From Burkholderiaceae bacterium (GTDB taxonomy: Bacteria > Pseudomonadota > Gammaproteobacteria > Burkholderiales > Burkholderiaceae_C): 64,000 nucleotides of DNA. This document shows positions 30,236 through 38,724 of the stretch, piece after piece (within the stretch, counting starts at the first letter, position 1; the number at the start of each line of letters is the position of its first letter). Both the position numbers and the translations under genes were made by a program. The notes below the pieces were generated by a model. It saw only the letters and a list, made by a program, of their open reading frames with translations, was not told where the DNA came from and ran no database searches. The stretch spans positions 1 to 64,000 of the forward strand of contig JAJVIL010000003.1 in the NCBI GenBank assembly GCA_022072045.1, written 5' to 3'.

Positions 30236-31627
30236 ATGTTCCGGGTATTTCCGAGTCGAGAATCGTCAGCCGCCGCTTACGAGGCCTTGCTGGACGGTGT
30301 GTTGGGTTTCCTGGCGTTGCTGGCAGCCGCGGTAACTCTCGGTGCCCTGCCGGGCGGCCTGACCGATCTGGCAGCCGATGTCCGCGAATTGGGCATCGCG
30401 CTCGGCTTCGCGGTCGTCATGGCGCTGCTGCAGTCGTTCGTGGGTGTCTACCGTCACCGTCTGAGGCTGGTGCCGCTGACGCTGCGCGTCAGTGCCGTGG
30501 TGGTTTTGGTGGGATACGGCACCTACCTGGCCCTCAAGCAGTTCGACCTGCATCCACACCCCGGCCCGTTGGTGGGCACTGCGGCGGCGTACTTCCTGCT
30601 GGCGATCTTCTTGTTGCGCGGCTTGGCGGTGGCGGTACGCGGCGTGACCGGCGTGCCGCGGGTGCTGATCGTCGGTACCGGTGCGGAGGCACAAGCCGTG
30701 CTGTGTGACCTGCGCGCCGACGATCGACACATGCGCGATGTGATCGGCTTCTTCCCTACCGCGCTGGATGACGAGGCGCTGGTCGAAGGCGCGCCGATCT
30801 TCGATCGCTCGCGCCCGTTGACCGACATCGTCGCCAAGTACGGCGTCGACGAGATCGTGGTCGCGGTGCGCGAGCAGCGCGGCGGCGTGATGCCGATGGA
30901 TCAGTTGCTGGTCTGCCGCACCCGCGGCATCAAGATTCTCGACCTCGCGGCGTTCTACGAACGCTCGCGCGCCGAGGTGCCGGTCGACAGCCTGAAGGCG
31001 AGTTGGCTGGTCTACGGCGAGGGCTTCGTGCAGGGCCCGGCCCGCCGGATGATCAAGCGGGCGTTCGATGTGGCGTCTTCCGCCGTGCTTCTGCTCATCG
31101 CCTCGCCGGTGATGCTGGTCGCTGCGCTGGCGATCAAGCTCGACAGCCGGGGCCCGATCTTCTACCGCCAGGAACGTGTGGGCCTGGGCGGCCGCAGCTT
31201 TCAGTGCGTGAAGTTCCGCAGCATGCGCACCGATGCCGAGAGCGATGGCGTCGCCCGCTGGGCGGCCAAGAACGATTCGCGGGTCACGCGGGTCGGCGCT
31301 TTCATGCGCAAGACGCGCATCGACGAACTGCCGCAACTGATCAGCGTGCTCAAGGGCGAAATGAGCATCGTCGGCCCGCGCCCCGAGCGGCCCGAGTTCG
31401 TGGCCCAGTTGAAGGATCAAATCCCCTTCTACGACTTGCGGCACGGAGTCAAGCCCGGAGTCACCGGCTGGGCGCAGGTCAGGTTCACCTACGGTGGCTC
31501 GATCGAAGACGCCAGGCGCAAGCACCAGTTCGACCTGTACTACCTGAAGAACAACTCGATTTGGCTCGACCTGCAGGTACTCGTCGAAACCGTGACGGTG
31601 GTCCTGTTCCGCGAGGGCGCCCACTGA
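30236..31627 (+). CDS. Exopolysaccharide initiating sugar-phosphate transferase (XrtA-type locus)
   Basis: This 463-residue polyisoprenyl-phosphate hexose-1-phosphate transferase transfers the first sugar-1-phosphate to undecaprenyl phosphate. Several N-terminal membrane helices (about 15-125) are followed by a CoA-binding-like region ([20 protein letters not shown]). The catalytic bacterial transferase domain runs from about 270: [67 protein letters not shown] and [20 protein letters not shown]. The last segment resembles transferases of XrtA/PEP-CTERM loci. ATG 30236 gives [11 protein letters not shown]; the ORF extension to 30113 runs through the C-tract leader and is rejected. Confidence 0.9.
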   Translation: MFRVFPSRESSAAAYEALLDGVLGFLALLAAAVTLGALPGGLTDLAADVRELGIALGFAVVMALLQSFVGVYRHRLRLVPLTLRVSAVVVLVGYGTYLALKQFDLHPHPGPLVGTAAAYFLLAIFLLRGLAVAVRGVTGVPRVLIVGTGAEAQAVLCDLRADDRHMRDVIGFFPTALDDEALVEGAPIFDRSRPLTDIVAKYGVDEIVVAVREQRGGVMPMDQLLVCRTRGIKILDLAAFYERSRAEVPVDSLKASWLVYGEGFVQGPARRMIKRAFDVASSAVLLLIASPVMLVAALAIKLDSRGPIFYRQERVGLGGRSFQCVKFRSMRTDAESDGVARWAAKNDSRVTRVGAFMRKTRIDELPQLISVLKGEMSIVGPRPERPEFVAQLKDQIPFYDLRHGVKPGVTGWAQVRFTYGGSIEDARRKHQFDLYYLKNNSIWLDLQVLVETVTVVLFREGAH

Positions 31628-31759
31628 AGGTGCCGGGGCCGCGCGGCGCGCCGATGGGAGTTGCCAGGCACCCCTGGCGCACCGGACCAACGACCTGCTG
31701 ATCGGTGGTTTCGGACCGCGGCTCACGCTGATATCCTGATCGGATCACGCGGAGGTTCC

Positions 31760-32383
31760 ATGGCTTCTTTCTCGCGGCTTGGTCGAGCGCTCTTGGCCGG
31801 ATTGGTGGCAGCGTTGTCGGTGGCTTGCAGTGGCGTGTCAGGCTCGCTGCCCCCTGCGCCGGCGCAGGGAAGCGCAGGCGACTACAGCTACCTTGTCGGG
31901 GCCGGCGACACACTGAATGTCTCGGTCGCACGCAATCCGGAGCTGTCGATGACGGTGCCGGTGCGGCCGGACGGAAAGATCTCCACACCGCTGATCGAGG
32001 ATCTCCACGTCCAGGGCAAGACGCCCGCCCAGATCGGGCGCGAGATCGAGATTCGACTGGCCAAGTACGTGCGTGATCCGCAGGTCACGGTCATCGTGAC
32101 GTCATTCGTGGGCGGTTACGGCGAGCAAATCCGGGTCATCGGCGAGGCTGCTCGACCGCAGGCCTTACCTTTCAAGCAGCGAATGACACTGCTCGACGTG
32201 ATGATCGCGGTCGGTGGCCTGACCGATTTTGCTGCCGGCAACCGCGCCCTGATCATCAGGGCGTCGGAGGGCAACAAGCAGTATTCGGTGCGCGTGAAGG
32301 ATCTCGTGAAGAACGGCGACATCAGCGCCAACGTCGAGATGCGGCCGGGCGATGTGCTGATCATTCCGCAGAGCTACTTCTGA
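31760..32383 (+). CDS. Polysaccharide export lipoprotein (Wza-type, short form)
   Basis: This 207-residue outer-membrane export protein has a signal peptide ending in a lipobox with Cys23 (LVAALSVACSGVSG). The Poly_export domain follows (YLVGAGDTLNVSVARNPELS, VPVRPDGKISTPLIEDLHVQ), then SLBB-like segments (IRVIGEAARPQALPF, AVGGLTDFAAGNRALI) and VEMRPGDVLIIPQSYF. It probably forms the outer-membrane exit channel. A GGAGG ribosome site lies just upstream of ATG 31760. The 132-base gap before it has a small GCCAGG/CCTGGC hairpin at 31663-31678 but no coding sequence. Confidence 0.92.
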   Translation: MASFSRLGRALLAGLVAALSVACSGVSGSLPPAPAQGSAGDYSYLVGAGDTLNVSVARNPELSMTVPVRPDGKISTPLIEDLHVQGKTPAQIGREIEIRLAKYVRDPQVTVIVTSFVGGYGEQIRVIGEAARPQALPFKQRMTLLDVMIAVGGLTDFAAGNRALIIRASEGNKQYSVRVKDLVKNGDISANVEMRPGDVLIIPQSYF

Positions 32384-32420
32384 GCCACGCACGCGGGGTA
32401 CAAGCAGCCCGGAACGTCGC

Positions 32421-33986
32421 ATGAACGAACAGCTCGAGAAACTCGTTTCGATCGGATGGTCACTGTGGCGCTATCGCTGGATGGCCATGGCCGTGTCCTG
32501 GGTGGTCGGCGCAGTGATGGCCGCGGTGGTGTTGGTGCTTCCCAACCGGTACGAGGCGTCTGCCAGGATCTACGTCGACACCCAAACGATCCTGCGCCCG
32601 CTGATGACCGGGATCGCGGTGCAGCCCAACGTCGAGCAGCAAATCGTGATGCTGGGCCGCACGCTGATCAGCCGCGCGAACGTCGAGAAGGTCGCTGCGA
32701 TGGCTGGCATCGATCTTTCGGACGAAAAGGGCGGCAAGTCCGAAAAGCGGATCGAAAAGATGACGCGGGCGCTGCAGATCCAGAGCGTCGGCCGCGACAA
32801 CCTGTACACGCTCACCTACCACGACTCGACACCGGAGCGGGCGAAGCGGGTGATCGATTCGATGGTCGACATCTTCGTCCAATCGAGCGTGGGGTCTTCG
32901 CGCAAAGACTCCGACTCGGCCAAGGCCTTCATCGACGACCAGATCAAGGCTTACCGGACCGAGCTCGAACAGGCCGAGACGCGCCTGAAGGATTTCCGGA
33001 TCAGGAACATCGATATGCAAGCGGCGGACGGGCGCGACACTGCCACCCGGATGGCCGAGCTGGGTACGCAACTCGATGCGGCGCGGCTGCAGATGCGTGA
33101 GGCCGAGCAGGCGCGCGACGCCGCCAGGAATGCGCTGACTAACGAGAAGGGGGCAGACAATCAGCTGCCGGACTTGCTGGCCGAGGCGAGCGTTACTCCA
33201 GCCACGCCGGAGATCGACGCGCGACTCGACGCACAGCGCCGACAGCTCGACGCCTTGCTGCAGCGATTCACCGACCAGCATCCCGACGTCATCGCTGCGC
33301 GGCGGTTGATCAAGGATCTCGAGGAGCAGAAGAAGCGGGAGGTCGCTGCGCTGCGGGCCAAGCCGCCACCGGTGTCCGCTCCGCAGCAGGACAGGCGCGC
33401 CAGCCTTGCCTATCAAGAACTGACTCGCATGGCAGCGGCAGCCGATGTCCAACTGGCTACGGCGCGTGCGCGCGTCGCCGAGTACCAGTCTAGGTTGGAC
33501 CATCTGCGCGCGCGCCTGAAGGACGCGCCGCGAATAGAGGCCGAGCTGGCACGGCTCAATCGCGACTATGCAATCCAGAAGAGGGCCTACGAAGAGCTCG
33601 TCACGCGGCGCGAGTCGGCCACGATGTACGGCAAACTCGACGACGCTGCGGGATTGGCCGAGTTCCGTGTGATCGACCCAGCCCAGCTTCCGCTGAAGCC
33701 GATGTTTCCGAATCGGCCGCTGCTGCTGCTCGCAGCTCTCGTCATTGCGATCGCGGCCGGGCTGGGGGCGGCAGTGGTGATGTCGCACCTGAGACCTGTG
33801 TTCCACCGTGCGTCCGAGTTGAAGTCTCGGTTCGGTCTGCCACTTCTTGGCGCAGTGGCAGCCGTGACGTCCGACCTGGAAGCCCGCCATGAACGCAGGG
33901 AGATTGCCAAGCTTTCGGCGGCGTCTGCCACGCTGGTCGTGCTGTTCGCCGTGGCGGTCGGTCTCAGCACGGTCCTCCCAGTCTGA
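32421..33986 (+). CDS. Polysaccharide chain-length determinant (Wzz/EpsF-like)
   Basis: This polysaccharide co-polymerase (521 residues) spans the periplasm and controls chain length and export. An N-terminal Wzz domain starts after MNEQLEKLVSIGWSLWRYRW with TM1 MAVSWVVGAVMAAVVLVLP and NRYEASARIYVDTQTILRPL. A long coiled coil covers about 170-400. TM2 is LLLAALVIAIAAGLGAAVVM, and a third hydrophobic segment (ASATLVVLFAVAVGLSTVL) ends the protein, as in XrtA-locus members. There is no ATPase domain; that is supplied by the next gene, which starts seven bases later. Confidence 0.9.
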   Translation: MNEQLEKLVSIGWSLWRYRWMAMAVSWVVGAVMAAVVLVLPNRYEASARIYVDTQTILRPLMTGIAVQPNVEQQIVMLGRTLISRANVEKVAAMAGIDLSDEKGGKSEKRIEKMTRALQIQSVGRDNLYTLTYHDSTPERAKRVIDSMVDIFVQSSVGSSRKDSDSAKAFIDDQIKAYRTELEQAETRLKDFRIRNIDMQAADGRDTATRMAELGTQLDAARLQMREAEQARDAARNALTNEKGADNQLPDLLAEASVTPATPEIDARLDAQRRQLDALLQRFTDQHPDVIAARRLIKDLEEQKKREVAALRAKPPPVSAPQQDRRASLAYQELTRMAAAADVQLATARARVAEYQSRLDHLRARLKDAPRIEAELARLNRDYAIQKRAYEELVTRRESATMYGKLDDAAGLAEFRVIDPAQLPLKPMFPNRPLLLLAALVIAIAAGLGAAVVMSHLRPVFHRASELKSRFGLPLLGAVAAVTSDLEARHERREIAKLSAASATLVVLFAVAVGLSTVLPV

Positions 33987-33993
33987 GGTTGCC

Positions 33994-34884
33994 ATGTCGA
34001 AACTGATCGAATTGGCAGTTCAGCGGCTCGAGCAGCTTCGCAGTTCCGGCATTACGGTGTCGGGTCAGCATGCAACGGCCCAGGTGGCCCCGGGCAAGCC
34101 GACTGCGCAGCGTACATCGAAGCCGGCGCTGCCGTCCGACCCCATGCCGCAGGCGACGTCCAAGCTGATTCAGCTGGATGCTGCCGCGATGAAGGCAGCT
34201 CATGTGAACGTGCCTGGGGGCGAGCCCTGTCCGCAGGCAGAGCAGTTCCGGATGATGAAGCGCCCGCTGATTCGCAACGCGGCCACCCTGAAAGAACAGG
34301 GGCAGAGCCGCCCCAATCTGATCATGGTGACCAGCGCGCTCGCTGGAGAGGGCAAGAGCTTTACCGCGACGAACCTCGCGATGAGCATCGCTTCGGAGGT
34401 CGATCACAGCGTGTTGCTGGTCGACGCCGATGTTGCGCGTCCGTCGCTGTCCAGATTACTCGGGTTCCGCGCGGATGCCGGGCTCCTCGACGTTCTCGAG
34501 GGCAGAGCAACGTTGCCGGACGTCCTTCTGAAGACCGACATCGACAAGCTCACCATCCTGCCCAGCGGCGCGCCGCGAGCTCGCGCTACCGAGTTGCTGG
34601 CCAGCGAGTCGATGAGCAGCCTGCTCGACGAGATCGCCACGCGCTACCCCGATCGCATTGCGATCTTCGACTCGCCGCCGCTGTTGTTGACCACCGAAGC
34701 CAGCGAGTTGGCAGCCCACATGGGCCAGATCGTCGTCGTCGTCCAGGCGGATCACACACCTCAGGCCGATGTCGAGCGTGCAATCGGGCTGATTGCTGAA
34801 CACCCGGTCCGCTTGATGATGCTCAATCGGGTGCACCCGAAGATGATGCAGGGCCCTGGCTATGGCTACGGTTATGGCTACTAG
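33994..34884 (+). CDS. BY-type tyrosine autokinase, exopolysaccharide associated
   Basis: This cytoplasmic bacterial tyrosine kinase (296 residues) partners with the chain-length protein. Walker A is SALAGEGKS at 114-122, Walker A' is LLVDADVARP at 141-150, and Walker B is IAIFDSPPLLL at about 227. The C-terminus is a tyrosine cluster GPGYGYGYGY, the autophosphorylation tail of this family. It lacks membrane helices, so it is the split form in which the partner provides the anchor. The tyrosine-tail codons overlap the start of the next gene. Confidence 0.92.
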   Translation: MSKLIELAVQRLEQLRSSGITVSGQHATAQVAPGKPTAQRTSKPALPSDPMPQATSKLIQLDAAAMKAAHVNVPGGEPCPQAEQFRMMKRPLIRNAATLKEQGQSRPNLIMVTSALAGEGKSFTATNLAMSIASEVDHSVLLVDADVARPSLSRLLGFRADAGLLDVLEGRATLPDVLLKTDIDKLTILPSGAPRARATELLASESMSSLLDEIATRYPDRIAIFDSPPLLLTTEASELAAHMGQIVVVVQADHTPQADVERAIGLIAEHPVRLMMLNRVHPKMMQGPGYGYGYGY

Positions 34885-36595
34885 CCAGGGCAAGGGCCAG
34901 GTCCCGGCGACAACTCTTCCCAAGAATCGATGCGACGCCTCGGTCGGGCTCGCTGAACGCGCTCGGTGCCTGGTGTCGTTGACTGCGCTGGCTGCAGCCA
35001 CGATACCTGCGTTTGGACAGCAAGCGCCGGGAGGGGTCGGGCCACTGCCTGGCGAGCCGCCACCCAACGATGCGCGGCAGCCGCCGAACGACGGGGCGGC
35101 AGCGCGCGCCAACCAGCCTGGCGGCGCTTCTCAGCCGCCGATCCTTGTCATCGGCGCTGCCGTGTTACTCACTGCGACCGACAACGCCGACCTCACCCCT
35201 CAGCCAAGAAGCGACTATCTTGCCGAAGGGCGCCTGAACCTGCGGCTGAACCTGCCATATCGGCGCCTGCGGGGCTACTTCGATTACACGTTGGCGGCCG
35301 TCCACTTCGGGCGCTCCAGCGAATCCGACGAAATACTCAACGCGCTGGAATCCGAACTGACGGCAGAAGTGATCGAACAACACGGGTTCGTCGAGGCAGC
35401 GGCGTCGGTCGGTCAACAATTGCGATCGGCCTTCGGCGCCGCGACGCTCTCGCAGGGAGTCTCGAACGAGACGACGACGCTGTCGCCCACTGCCGCCAAT
35501 CCGAATCGGATCGAATCGGCAACTTACCGTGTGGCTCCGTACCTCAGGGCCAGGCTCGGAGAGAGCGGGCAATTCGAAGCCCGCGCCGAGCAATCGGAGA
35601 CCAGGTTCAGAGGGCTCGACGGCAACGACTTCAGTACCCAGCGCGCGCGGCTTCTGGCCGACGGAGGCGTCAGGCCGCGCGCGTTGCGCTGGCGCACACA
35701 ATTCGATGCTGCGATCTACGATTTCGACAGCGGCAGGCGCACGCACGAGGCCATGCTGCGCGGCGACCTGGGCTGGGCGTTCGACGAAGAGAAGGTCGTA
35801 TCGCTGATCGCCGGGCGTGAGGGCAACAATTTCCAGACGGCGCAGAGGCGGTACGGCACGATCTACGGCGCCAGTCTCGACTGGCGCCCCAGCGAACGGA
35901 CGCAGTTCTATGCAGAGGGGCTTCATCGGTTCTTCGGCATGGGGCACACCGTCACGTTCAGCCACCGCGAGTCGCGAATGGCGATCACCGTCTCGGACTC
36001 GCGTACCGTGGTCGCACCCGATCGATTGAGCGCCGGCGGGCTCGCGCCGGCCTACGACGTGCTCTTCTTGCAGTTCGCAGGCGCCGAGCCTGACCCGGTG
36101 CGCAGACGGGCCTTGGTTCAGGATACCCTGCTGCGCAACGGCATCGATCCAACCGAGCAGATCGTCTCGGACTTCCTGACCAATGGCGCGATGATCGTCA
36201 GCCGTCAGACCGTGGCCTTGTCGTGGACGCATGCGCGCGACCTCGTGACGTTGGGCCTCGAGCGCGTCGAGAACCGCCGCGCCGACACCTTGGTTCAGCT
36301 GCCGTCGACCGACAGCTTTGCCGCCACCGATCGCGTCGATCAAACCGGTGGGATCCTCACCTGGGCGCATCGGTTGACGCCAACGGCGACGCTGACACTG
36401 GCCGGCACAGTGCAACGCACCACAGGCGAGTTGTCGAGCCAGGCGACGACCCTGCATTCGGTGAGCATCCTGTGGTCATCGCGGCTGAGCGAAACGACGA
36501 CCCTGGCGCTCAGCGGTCGACATGATCGGTTCGCGAGCGACTCGTCACCCTATCGAGTCAATACGGTGACGGCGAGCATCCGGACGCAGTTCTGA
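34874..36595 (+). CDS. Outer-membrane beta-barrel protein of XrtA-type exopolysaccharide loci
   Basis: The product is about 573 residues. After a polar N-terminus there is a signal-like segment (RARCLVSLTALAAATIPAFGQ), a Pro/Gly/Asn-rich linker, and a long region of alternating hydrophobic strands (LNLRLNLPYRRLRGYFDYTL, AATLSQGVSNETTTLSPTAA) ending VNTVTASIRTQF. A terminal aromatic residue (Phe) is usual for outer-membrane barrels. It resembles an uncharacterised barrel protein found in XrtA/PEP-CTERM loci. Either ATG 34862 or ATG 34874 is possible; both lie inside the kinase tyrosine tail. A role in secretion or modification of the polymer is inferred from position. Confidence 0.75.
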   Translation: MATSQGKGQVPATTLPKNRCDASVGLAERARCLVSLTALAAATIPAFGQQAPGGVGPLPGEPPPNDARQPPNDGAAARANQPGGASQPPILVIGAAVLLTATDNADLTPQPRSDYLAEGRLNLRLNLPYRRLRGYFDYTLAAVHFGRSSESDEILNALESELTAEVIEQHGFVEAAASVGQQLRSAFGAATLSQGVSNETTTLSPTAANPNRIESATYRVAPYLRARLGESGQFEARAEQSETRFRGLDGNDFSTQRARLLADGGVRPRALRWRTQFDAAIYDFDSGRRTHEAMLRGDLGWAFDEEKVVSLIAGREGNNFQTAQRRYGTIYGASLDWRPSERTQFYAEGLHRFFGMGHTVTFSHRESRMAITVSDSRTVVAPDRLSAGGLAPAYDVLFLQFAGAEPDPVRRRALVQDTLLRNGIDPTEQIVSDFLTNGAMIVSRQTVALSWTHARDLVTLGLERVENRRADTLVQLPSTDSFAATDRVDQTGGILTWAHRLTPTATLTLAGTVQRTTGELSSQATTLHSVSILWSSRLSETTTLALSGRHDRFASDSSPYRVNTVTASIRTQF

Positions 36596-36596
36596 C

Positions 36597-37499
36597 ATGC
36601 TGTCGGCAGCGGAGGACCGTTCTTCGAATGCCAAGCCGTCGGCGAGCCGGGGTGCCGCAAACGCACTGACCATCGACGTCGAAGACTACTTTCAGGTCTC
36701 GGCCCTCGCGCCTTATATCGACCGCCGCGGATGGGACCAGATCTCCTGCCGGGTCGAGGCGAACGTCGACCGCGCGCTCGCGCTACTGCGCGACGCAGGT
36801 GCGCAAGCGACCTTCTTCACCCTCGGTTGGGTTGCGCAACGGTATCCGGCCATGGTGCGGCGCATCGTCGAACACGGACACGAACTGGCCAGCCACGGGT
36901 ACGGGCACGATCGTGTGACCGATCTGTCGCCCGCGCAGTTTCGCGAGGATGTCGTACGCGCCAAGCGCATCCTCGAAGACACGGGCTCCTGCCCGGTCCT
37001 GGGTTATCGTGCGCCGAGTTTCTCGATCGGCGATGCCAACCTGTGGGCACTGGACGTGCTGGTCGAAGCGGGGTATCGGTACAGCAGCAGCATCTACCCG
37101 ATCCGGCACGATCACTACGGCATGCCCGCTGCGCCGCGTTTCGCGCACCGCACCGCCAGCGGGCTGCTCGAGATCCCGATGACGACGCTGCGCGTGATGA
37201 ACCGAAACCTGCCTTCGAGTGGGGGTGGGTTCTTTCGCCTACTGCCTTACACCGTTTCGCGATGGATGATCCGGCGAGTCAACCAGCGCGATCATCGACC
37301 AGCCGTGTTCTATTTCCATCCTTGGGAGATCGACCCCGATCAACCACGCATTGACGGGGTCGATCTCAAGACCCGCTTTCGGCACTATCTGAACCTCGGC
37401 CGGACGGAGGCGCGACTGCGGCGACTGCTCCAGGACTTCCACTGGGGTCGTATGGACACGATATTCGTTTCCGACAACGCGTCGGTGTCGGCTCACTAG
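36597..37499 (+). CDS. Polysaccharide deacetylase (XrtA-locus type)
   Basis: This 300-residue NodB-fold deacetylase (CE4) shows the metal/catalytic aspartates in ALTIDVEDYFQVSA and the metal histidines in HGHELASHGYGHD. FFTLGWVAQRYPAMVRRIVE, YRAPSFSIGDANLWALDVL and FYFHPWEID are typical of the deacetylase that sits in exosortase-A loci. It should remove N- or O-acetyl groups from the polymer or its lipid-linked precursor. No signal peptide is evident. The start codon overlaps nothing but lies one base after the previous stop. Confidence 0.9.
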   Translation: MLSAAEDRSSNAKPSASRGAANALTIDVEDYFQVSALAPYIDRRGWDQISCRVEANVDRALALLRDAGAQATFFTLGWVAQRYPAMVRRIVEHGHELASHGYGHDRVTDLSPAQFREDVVRAKRILEDTGSCPVLGYRAPSFSIGDANLWALDVLVEAGYRYSSSIYPIRHDHYGMPAAPRFAHRTASGLLEIPMTTLRVMNRNLPSSGGGFFRLLPYTVSRWMIRRVNQRDHRPAVFYFHPWEIDPDQPRIDGVDLKTRFRHYLNLGRTEARLRRLLQDFHWGRMDTIFVSDNASVSAH

Positions 37500-37551
37500 C
37501 ATGCTGGTCCCCGCTCTACGGGGCATCGTGTCCAAGGACTTGCACTTCGGC

Positions 37552-38724
37552 ATGAGCGCGATTCCCCTGGTGGCTCACGTGATGCACCGGTTCGACACGG
37601 GTGGATTGGAAAATGGGGTGGTCAATCTGATCAACCATATGCCAGCGACGGCATATCGGCACATGGTGATCGCCCTGACCGAGGTCACATCGTTCCGATC
37701 GCGCCTGAACGATCACGCGATCGAGTGCATCGGGTTGGGCAAGACGCCCGGAAATGGCGCGCGACTCTATCCCCGCTTGTGGAGATTGTTCCGCCACTTT
37801 CGTCCTGCGATCGTCCACACGCGGAATCTGGGTGCACTGGAGATGCAGTTTCCTGCCTGGGCCGCGCGCGTTCCAGTGCGTGTTCACGGCGAGCATGGTC
37901 GAGACATCGACGATCCAGACGGCCGAAACCCGCGCCATCAGCGGCAGCGATACCTCTACTCACCGTTCGTGAGCCGCTACGTCGCGCTGTCGAGAGACCT
38001 GGCCCAGTACTTGTCGGGGCCTGTCGGAATTTCCAGTGACCGTGTCGAGCAGATCTATAACGGGGTGGACATAGATCATTTCCAGCCGGCATCGCCTGCG
38101 CCGACGCCGATTGCGGGCTGTCCGTTCCTCGGGCCTGAATACTGGCGTGTCGGCAGCGTTGGCCGCATGCAAGCGGTGAAAGACCCCTTGAATCTGGTGC
38201 GCGCGTTCATCGTCGCGCTGCGGCGCGAACCAGCGTTCAGCCGTCGTGGCAGGCTAATTCTGGTTGGGGAGGGGCCGCTTCGGGCGCAGGCGCTGTCGCT
38301 GCTCGGCGAAGCTGGGGCTGACGCACTGGCATGGGTGCCGGGTGAACGCTCCGACGTGGCGGATATCATGCGCGGGCTCGATTGCTTCGTATTGCCATCG
38401 CTGGCCGAAGGAGTCTCGAATACCATCCTCGAGGCGATGGCATCGGGGCTTCCGGTGCTGGCGACGGCGGTGGGCGGCAACCCGGAGTTGGTTGCTCAGG
38501 GCCGAACGGGCGCGCTGGTGCGTGCCGGCGATCCGCAAGAATTGGCAAGTGCCATTCTCGATCTCGCTTCGCACCCAACGCGTGCGCGTGAATGGGGTCG
38601 TGCGGCACGCGTGGAAGCCGAGGCCCGGTTCAGCCTGCCGGCGATGGTGGCCCGCTACCAGGAGTTGTACGACCGTCAACTCGCGGCAGCAGGCTATCGT
38701 AGGGAATCCAATGTGCGGCATTAG
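37552..38724 (+). CDS. GT4 glycosyltransferase (XrtA-locus sugar transferase, Stp2-like)
   Basis: This retaining GT-B transferase (390 residues) has the N-terminal signature VAHVMHRFDTGGLENGVVNL, then HTRNLGALEMQFPAWAARVP, the hinge IYNGVDIDHFQP and the donor-site region LVGEGPLRAQ and FVLPSLAEGVSNTILEAMAS (E-x7-E motif). This matches the transferase called Stp2 in exosortase-A clusters. The ORF opens at ATG 37501, one base after the deacetylase stop, but ATG 37552 gives the family-like start MSAIPLVAHV. Its 3' end overlaps the next gene by 14 bases. Confidence 0.88.
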   Translation: MSAIPLVAHVMHRFDTGGLENGVVNLINHMPATAYRHMVIALTEVTSFRSRLNDHAIECIGLGKTPGNGARLYPRLWRLFRHFRPAIVHTRNLGALEMQFPAWAARVPVRVHGEHGRDIDDPDGRNPRHQRQRYLYSPFVSRYVALSRDLAQYLSGPVGISSDRVEQIYNGVDIDHFQPASPAPTPIAGCPFLGPEYWRVGSVGRMQAVKDPLNLVRAFIVALRREPAFSRRGRLILVGEGPLRAQALSLLGEAGADALAWVPGERSDVADIMRGLDCFVLPSLAEGVSNTILEAMASGLPVLATAVGGNPELVAQGRTGALVRAGDPQELASAILDLASHPTRAREWGRAARVEAEARFSLPAMVARYQELYDRQLAAAGYRRESNVRH

